In this document: piece after piece, positions 6,103-10,943 of the stretch
How positions within the stretch are numbered: position 1 is the first letter of the stretch
Layout of the letters: each line of letters begins with the position of its first letter
From: UBA8752 sp040261275
GTDB lineage: Bacteria; Bacteroidota; Bacteroidia; Flavobacteriales_D; Sanyastnellaceae
Assembly (NCBI GenBank): GCA_040261275.1
Contig: JBDQOI010000055.1
Coordinates: 1-10,943, forward strand
DNA: 10,943 bases
Direction: 5' to 3'
Made by a program: the position numbers and the translations under genes
The notes under the pieces: model-generated
Databases searched by the model: none
What the model saw: the letters and a program-made list of their open reading frames with translations, nothing else
Told to the model about the DNA's origin: nothing

Positions 6103-6909
6103 ATGGCACATCGATCTTTTGATTTCCTGACCGAACTGCCCGCTCCCTCTTCTGATGGACCGCGGATCCTCAAGTTCTGGCGCAGCTCGCGACGGTTGTT
6201 TTCGTTCATCGTTCTGGCAAAGCTGGGAACGATCAGCGCATTGTCCAGGAAATTGACAGGGGCAGGACATGTCGAGCTGTACAAACCCTACACCTGGTTC
6301 TGCCGCAACATACACCGGTTTTCGGGCATCCGCGTGACCGTGGAAGGTGAGCTGCCCAACCACGCCTGCGTTCTGGTGGCGAACCACCGCTCGTACATAG
6401 ACGCCGTGATGGTCCCGTCGCCCTACCCCCTCGTTTTTGTGGCGAAAGCAGAGGTCAAACACTGGCCGCTCATCGGCTGGGGAGGCAACGCCTTGCGCAC
6501 CATTTGGGTCAAACGATCGGATCCGGAAAGCCGGAAAACCACCCGGCGGGAAGTGCGCAAACGGATCGAGGACGACCTCTCCGTCATCATCTTCCCCGAA
6601 GGCACCACCTATCAGGGCCCTGAATTGCTCGAATACAAGATGGGCATGTTCAAGATGTGCGCCGACGGAGGATTCCCCATTTGCCCCATCGCCATGGAAT
6701 ACCGTCACTCCGATGTTGCATGGGAGGGCAAAGACCTCTTCATTCCCCACGCCTTCAAGTCATTCGGGAGACGATACATCGACGTTTCCCTGCGGTTCGG
6801 TGATGTTCAATACGGGGACGACCCCGTGGAATTGCGCCAGCGCATCCACGACTGGACGTCAAAGGCCTGCACGGAAATGCGCGCCAACTGGGACGCACAG
6901 ACTATCTGA
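6103..6909 (+). CDS. PlsC-type 1-acylglycerol-3-phosphate acyltransferase
   Basis: This 268-aa protein has the PlsC/LPLAT acyltransferase motifs: NHRSYIDAV (H95 and D100 of the HX4D catalytic pair), WGGNALRTIWVKR at about 126-138 (glycerophosphate-binding arginine block), FPEGTTYQG with E166 and G167, and PICPIAMEY at 192-200. The expected reaction is transfer of an acyl group to the sn-2 position of lysophosphatidate in phospholipid synthesis. Some members of the family acylate other lipids, such as ornithine lipids. A hydrophobic segment at about 32-48 (LFSFIVLAKLGTISALS) would attach it to the inner membrane. ATG at 6103 is the only good start. The gene is divergent from the nitroreductase gene and converges on the FG-GAP gene, with only two bases between the stop codons. 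Confidence 0.87.
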   Translation: MAHRSFDFLTELPAPSSDGPRILKFWRSSRRLFSFIVLAKLGTISALSRKLTGAGHVELYKPYTWFCRNIHRFSGIRVTVEGELPNHACVLVANHRSYIDAVMVPSPYPLVFVAKAEVKHWPLIGWGGNALRTIWVKRSDPESRKTTRREVRKRIEDDLSVIIFPEGTTYQGPELLEYKMGMFKMCADGGFPICPIAMEYRHSDVAWEGKDLFIPHAFKSFGRRYIDVSLRFGDVQYGDDPVELRQRIHDWTSKACTEMRANWDAQTI

Positions 6910-6911
6910 TT

Positions 6912-8651
6912 TCAATTGGGACACGGCTCCCCGAACAACGAGAGGGTGAACAGGATATCATAGGCTCCGACGATGCCGTCGCCATCGATGTCGCCGGGGC
7001 AATCGCCCCCCTGACAGCCGTAGGACTCCAACAACATCAGCAGATCCTCCACACCAATCAACCCACTGCCGTCGATATCTCCCGGGCAATCGTTCGCAGG
7101 CACCTCCACTAAACCTTCGACAAGCAGCAGACGCTGATCAACAGGCACATCGTACATCCTTTCGATACTGCCCATTGGCCATCGGATTTCCAGTGAATCC
7201 AACACGGCCACCTCGCCCAAGCCAAAATGCAGCCAACGCGAATTCTGCTGCAACATACCCTCTCCACAGGATGCCTGACGCACCCTGCTGACCCCTTGAC
7301 CCGATGCGTCGGTAGAGTACGCTATGACCTTGGTTCCGATGCCGTCCCGGTTGCTCTCCGTGCCACGGGGCAACACCTCCAACCAATGTCCGCCCTGGGG
7401 CTCCCCCTCCAGCAGCAGCGCCTCCGTGCCGATGGGCATGGCGGCAAGGTCCACCGAACCATCCTGGTTCCAGTCCGCTTGCACCATGACGTAAATCTCG
7501 GCGAACTGCGCATCCACAGGCAGTGCGTAGCTCCGATCCGTCCAGCCTGTGCCTCCGTCGTTGTAGAACCACTTGTTGGGCTGGGCCGAATACCAAAAAG
7601 GCAACGGATACTGATAGGTGATGAAATCCGCAGAGTTCACCCAGAGATCCTCGTAGCCATCGTTGTCAAAGTCGGCGCCTATAACCGACCAGCCCGTGGT
7701 CAGCTCATCCGGCATGCCGTATTGCGGAGCTACGTCCACAAATGAATAAGCCCCCGTATCCTTCAAGAGCACAGCCTCATCCATCCCCGTGATATACACC
7801 TCGCGACGACCGTCCAACTCCTCATCGATCCAAGCCGTGCCCATGGCGTCAACGACCACATCCAACCCCGTCTCCGCGCTGACATCCACGAAGCCTGTAT
7901 CCGTGCCGATGTAGAGTTCGTTCGTGCCGTTCTTATCGTTGATGACATAGAGGTCCAGCCGGTCATCGTCGTTCAGGTCGATGAACTGCCCTTGGTGAGT
8001 CAAGGAGAACAAATCCTGGGGAAGCCCCCATTCGGTCGGGGTGAAATGGCCTTCCCCATCGCCGAGATAGAACTCGTTGGCCACCAAGGGAACGGTGTTG
8101 ACATAGTTGGAGATGAACAAATCCAGATGTCCATCGAGGTTGATGTCCGCGATACACAGACCGTATGCTGTGCGGGCCGCATCCAACACGATGCCAGAAT
8201 TCTCTGTGATGTCCTCCATGACCAGCCCACCGGTGTTGCGATAGATTCGATTGTGGCCCACCCTGCAAGTGAGGAACAAATCCTGGTCGGCATCGTTATC
8301 GAAGTCCGCCCAGACCACGCTCTTCGGGGTACAGTCCCCGGGCACAAGCCCAAGTTCGACGGGATGAGACGCAAACCCCAAACTGTCCCTCAAGTACAAA
8401 TCGATACCGTAAAGGTCATTGCCGAAGGTCAGATCTTCCCATCCGTCACCGTCCACATCCACCGCACTCATTCCCGGAGCATAAGTTCCACTGACCATGA
8501 ATGTGGATAGCATCAGGCTATCCCCGATGGAATTCCACTGGGCTCCAGCGTTTTGCGCGACTGACAGCAAAACGAAAAGCGAAAAGAACTTGGCCAAGCT
8601 CACAAAATAAAAATGCCACTTTTCGCTGATATCCGGTGTATTCAAGGGCAT
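6912..8651 (-). CDS. Secreted FG-GAP/VCBS repeat protein with ASPIC/UnbV and two dockerin-like units
   Basis: This protein has 579 aa from ATG at 8651; a TTG at 8675 is an in-frame alternative. The hydrophobic signal FYFVSLAKFFSLFVLLSVAQ ends near NAGAQ (residue 38). Six FG-GAP/VCBS Ca-binding turns of the type D.[DN].D...DL lie at about 65-74, 116-125, 169-178, 225-234, 327-336 and 393-402. They predict a beta-propeller. An ASPIC/UnbV domain (about 430-513) shows GTESNRDGIGTKV, GEGMLQQNSRWLHFGLG and LEIRWPMG. The end carries two dockerin-like units, DIDGSGLIGVEDLLMLLESYG and DIDGDGIVGAYDILFTLSLFG, about 522-577. The protein is probably surface-bound or released; its binding partner is unknown. 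It lies 33 bp after the monooxygenase gene, so it is likely the last gene of that operon. Confidence 0.9.
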   Translation of the reverse strand: MPLNTPDISEKWHFYFVSLAKFFSLFVLLSVAQNAGAQWNSIGDSLMLSTFMVSGTYAPGMSAVDVDGDGWEDLTFGNDLYGIDLYLRDSLGFASHPVELGLVPGDCTPKSVVWADFDNDADQDLFLTCRVGHNRIYRNTGGLVMEDITENSGIVLDAARTAYGLCIADINLDGHLDLFISNYVNTVPLVANEFYLGDGEGHFTPTEWGLPQDLFSLTHQGQFIDLNDDDRLDLYVINDKNGTNELYIGTDTGFVDVSAETGLDVVVDAMGTAWIDEELDGRREVYITGMDEAVLLKDTGAYSFVDVAPQYGMPDELTTGWSVIGADFDNDGYEDLWVNSADFITYQYPLPFWYSAQPNKWFYNDGGTGWTDRSYALPVDAQFAEIYVMVQADWNQDGSVDLAAMPIGTEALLLEGEPQGGHWLEVLPRGTESNRDGIGTKVIAYSTDASGQGVSRVRQASCGEGMLQQNSRWLHFGLGEVAVLDSLEIRWPMGSIERMYDVPVDQRLLLVEGLVEVPANDCPGDIDGSGLIGVEDLLMLLESYGCQGGDCPGDIDGDGIVGAYDILFTLSLFGEPCPN

Positions 8652-8684
8652 GAATCCCACAATTGAATTTGTCAATGGCGCAGG

Positions 8685-9905
8685 TCACGCCACCTTGGAC
8701 ATGGACTGGACTTCGCGGTCCATCACCCGCCATTCCCTGCTGACAATGCGATCGAATCGGAGCCGCAAAAAGGCACAAGCCGCATAAGTATCCGGCAGCC
8801 CCAGAGAGCGAAGAGCTTTACCAGCGCGCTCTTCAATCGCCGCCTCAACGGGTGTGGAAGCCCCCATCAGGTAACGCGCATGCCGGTCGGACAACTGCCG
8901 AATCGAATCCGCAGCATTTTGACGCCTTTGCTCGAATCGCTTCAGCAACGGGGCAATGGTCCGCTCCGAGCGGTCCCCTGATCGGAACTGACGCATCAAA
9001 CAAACCGCATCCTCCAATCCCGTATTCAACCCCTGCCCCATGAAGGGAACAATGGCGTGCGCCGCGTCCCCCATGATGACCACATTCCCTTTTGTCCAAC
9101 ACTTGCAGGACTTGGACCCCATCGCTCCCGCCTCGGCTTGTGACAATTGATTCAACAATTCCGGCCCCAGCGAAGCAAGGCGTGGAAAACGACCGAAAAG
9201 GCCTTCGCTTCCCGAGAAAAACAAGGAATCCTCCATGCCCCTGGGGTGCATCACAAAGAGCCCGCGTTGGCCATTTCGCCCAGGAAAACTCCCCACCATT
9301 ACTTCCCCATCGGACCAATAGACAAAGGCATCCGAGCGCCATCCCGTGGCGCTTACCGGGACCTCCCGATACACCAAGGAAAGCTTGTCCAGCGTCATTT
9401 CATCCGGGGTCAACAGACTCTGCGCGACCGCAGAGCGCACGCCATCCGCACCAATGAGCATATCGAACGCCAATGATTGCGTCCCTGCTGAAGTCGCAAA
9501 CTTCACCGTATCTGCCGTCTGGTCCACTTGAGTCACAGTTGCACCCCTCAGAAGCTCAATGCCCAAATGGGACTGCACGGCTTTTTCCAGAATGCCCTGA
9601 AGTGCGATTCGAGAAACGGCAAGGATGGCTTCTCCCTCACCACCGTAACGGGCAAACGAATCCGTGGCTCCGTTCATACGTCCGGTAACCGGAATTCCCT
9701 GTGCCCTGACCTCATCGTCCAAACCACAGCATCGAAGTGCATGCAATCCGCGTTCGCCCAGCACCAACTGCAAGGACCGCCCCCCCGTCTGGGCGCCCCC
9801 ATGACGCTCCAGTACCGTAATGCGTTGGAAGTAGGGTTTCAGCAATAAAGCCGAAACCAAACCTACAGGACCTCCTCCCGCTATGACCAAATGACCGCGG
9901 TTCAT
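8685..9905 (-). CDS. kmo: Kynurenine 3-monooxygenase-like FAD-dependent hydroxylase
   Basis: This is a 406-aa group A flavoprotein hydroxylase. The FAD Rossmann motif VIAGGGPVG (G10-G15) ends its second strand at E33 of VLER. GRSLQLVLGERGLHAL (42-57), GIPVTGRMNG and the R76/Y87 pair correspond to the kynurenine-binding arginine and tyrosine of kynurenine 3-monooxygenase. GADG (152-155) and GDAAHAIVPFMGQGLNTGLED (279-299) are the second FAD block in KMO form. The predicted reaction is L-kynurenine + NADPH + O2 to 3-hydroxykynurenine, in tryptophan catabolism. The C-terminal membrane anchor of eukaryotic KMO is absent. The start overlaps the upstream gene's stop as ATGA (9902-9905), so translation is coupled. 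Another aromatic hydroxylase of the same family remains possible, because no other kynurenine-pathway gene is in view. Confidence 0.72.
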   Translation of the reverse strand: MNRGHLVIAGGGPVGLVSALLLKPYFQRITVLERHGGAQTGGRSLQLVLGERGLHALRCCGLDDEVRAQGIPVTGRMNGATDSFARYGGEGEAILAVSRIALQGILEKAVQSHLGIELLRGATVTQVDQTADTVKFATSAGTQSLAFDMLIGADGVRSAVAQSLLTPDEMTLDKLSLVYREVPVSATGWRSDAFVYWSDGEVMVGSFPGRNGQRGLFVMHPRGMEDSLFFSGSEGLFGRFPRLASLGPELLNQLSQAEAGAMGSKSCKCWTKGNVVIMGDAAHAIVPFMGQGLNTGLEDAVCLMRQFRSGDRSERTIAPLLKRFEQRRQNAADSIRQLSDRHARYLMGASTPVEAAIEERAGKALRSLGLPDTYAACAFLRLRFDRIVSREWRVMDREVQSMSKVA

Positions 9906-10943
9906 GACGCAAGGGCTCGGAGTGAATGGACATCCGCTACCAGCAGCGGCTTGACATGGCGGGCGAAGTCGCGCATCCTCCGGATCACGACGTGCTCATC
10001 CTGCGCATTGAAATCGAACCACGTCATCAGTCGGTCCTGGGGATGGAAGCGATCCGAGATTTGAGTCGCCACCGTAGCTGGACTGCCGTATACCGCATTG
10101 GACATGCCTTTGCGGACTTTCTCCTCGTCCACCGTCCCCTCCATGGCCTTCCAATACGCCTGCATCGCCTCCCGGGCCTCTGCCTCTGCCAGAGCGTCCA
10201 GTGTGGCATCATCCACGCCGGCATCCGTGCGCACGAACACCATGATGGTGCGGGGCATGCGGTCGCGATTCCAGCTTCCGCCATCGGCATGAAAGGCCGC
10301 GGCCATGCGGGCATGGGTGGCATCGATGACATGGTCCGGTGTTACCGAAAGGTTGAACACCTCGACTGGAAGGAATTGATTGGCGTACGCTTGAAGTTCG
10401 GGGTCGTGCGAACCGAGAACAAGGGTCAATTGCTCCAAGCCGGTATCCGCCGGAATGATCTTGAGGGGAGCAAACGTCCAAAAAGGCGCAAAAGTCAAGG
10501 ATTCTGTTTCGGCAGAAATCTGCAAGGCGGTGCAAGCCTTCTCCCAGGTGACCGGATCGACCTTCTCCCGGGTCAACACCTTGGGGGACACATCGTCTGA
10601 ACCCAAGGTCTCTCCGCGCAAGAGGCGCAGGAAAATCTCAGTGGCCTCTCGCAGCACGAGTCCGCGCAATTGGGGCCACAAGAGTTCCTCGGCAGCGTTG
10701 CGGGGAGCCACTCCGTTGGCCGCATTGGCATAGGCAAACCTTCCGGCACCAAAACCGATGCACAGCTTGCGACCGGAGCGGCGAAGCGCCTCTCCATGGA
10801 TGGTCAGGAAGGTCCTCACCATCTCGGCATGGGCCACCGGACCTCCATTCACGAGGATGTTGCGGATGGCCGAGCCCACGGAAATGTGGCGCGTACAGGG
10901 CATCGCGGCAGCAGCGATTTGAAGGATGTCCGTATTGATGCAC
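9902..10943 (-). CDS. Luciferase-like monooxygenase (flavin-dependent), N-terminus off window
   Basis: The frame is open to the right edge; the first full codon is at 10942. The first visible residues, INTDILQIAAAAMPCTRHIS followed by VGSA, are the usual alpha/beta transition of luciferase-like monooxygenases (PF00296), so ATG at 10903 is internal and not the start. Next come GRKLCIGFGAGRFAYANAANG, the GR..LG.G.G equivalent, a helical middle, TFAPFWTFAPLKIIPADTG, and a late block YGSPATVATQISDRF, typical of the C-terminal part of the family (YG.P..V..kl). About 347 residues are visible, close to full length. The enzyme should use a reduced flavin (FMNH2 or F420H2) to oxygenate an unknown substrate. 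Its stop overlaps the ATG of the KMO-like gene, so the two are made together and probably serve one pathway. Confidence 0.8.
   Translation of the reverse strand, partial: CINTDILQIAAAAMPCTRHISVGSAIRNILVNGGPVAHAEMVRTFLTIHGEALRRSGRKLCIGFGAGRFAYANAANGVAPRNAAEELLWPQLRGLVLREATEIFLRLLRGETLGSDDVSPKVLTREKVDPVTWEKACTALQISAETESLTFAPFWTFAPLKIIPADTGLEQLTLVLGSHDPELQAYANQFLPVEVFNLSVTPDHVIDATHARMAAAFHADGGSWNRDRMPRTIMVFVRTDAGVDDATLDALAEAEAREAMQAYWKAMEGTVDEEKVRKGMSNAVYGSPATVATQISDRFHPQDRLMTWFDFNAQDEHVVIRRMRDFARHVKPLLVADVHSLRALAS

Noticed and set aside
6064..6750. 228-codon open frame on the minus strand opposite the acyltransferase gene
   Set aside because: The plus strand carries all PlsC motifs; the opposite frame has no signal, domain or plausible start context.

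Overview
The window most likely comes from a marine member of the Bacteroidota, probably Flavobacteriales. Several secreted proteins carry the short cysteine repeat GC(T)D..A.N[YF][DN]P.A..DDGSC, and others carry dockerin-like D.[DN]..G.....D..L modules. There is also a FISUMP-domain lipoprotein and an FG-GAP/UnbV protein. Start sites have no convincing Shine-Dalgarno sequences, which is usual in this phylum. The genus cannot be told from the sequence.

Left part (1-2210). A large secreted protein gene runs leftward off the window edge from an ATG at 1413. It has a signal peptide, an unrecognised N-terminal region, three cysteine repeats and a dockerin-like unit. Diverging from it is a GC-rich DUF1287 gene (1569-2210). 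Its start codon lies inside a strong predicted hairpin.

Middle part (2279-4886) is a patch of broken genes. In order it holds a DinB-like gene with several frame changes, an apparently intact FISUMP lipoprotein on the minus strand, an orphan C-terminal piece of an SdrD_B/dockerin-type secreted protein, a DUF2339 membrane-protein gene with an amber codon at position 5 and its C-terminal part missing, and the N-terminal piece of a tyrosine recombinase. The last two meet head-on at a junction near 4683-4705. The pattern suggests past integration or deletion events followed by decay.

Right part (4944-10943) looks healthy. Two tiny membrane-protein genes (56 and 47 aa) overlap by ATGA on the minus strand. 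They are followed by a nitroreductase-like flavoprotein gene (minus) and a divergent PlsC-type acyltransferase gene (plus). The acyltransferase converges, with a 2-bp gap, on a leftward three-gene operon. That operon is a partial luciferase-like monooxygenase, then a kynurenine 3-monooxygenase-like FAD enzyme (ATGA overlap), then a secreted FG-GAP/UnbV protein ending in two dockerin-like units.

The first two operon genes probably act together in an oxidative pathway. The remaining neighbours show no obvious shared function. I found no RNA genes, CRISPR array or complete mobile element. The points of most interest are the start-codon hairpin, the two-microprotein operon, the DUF2339/integrase junction, and the repeated use of dockerin-like tails on secreted proteins.
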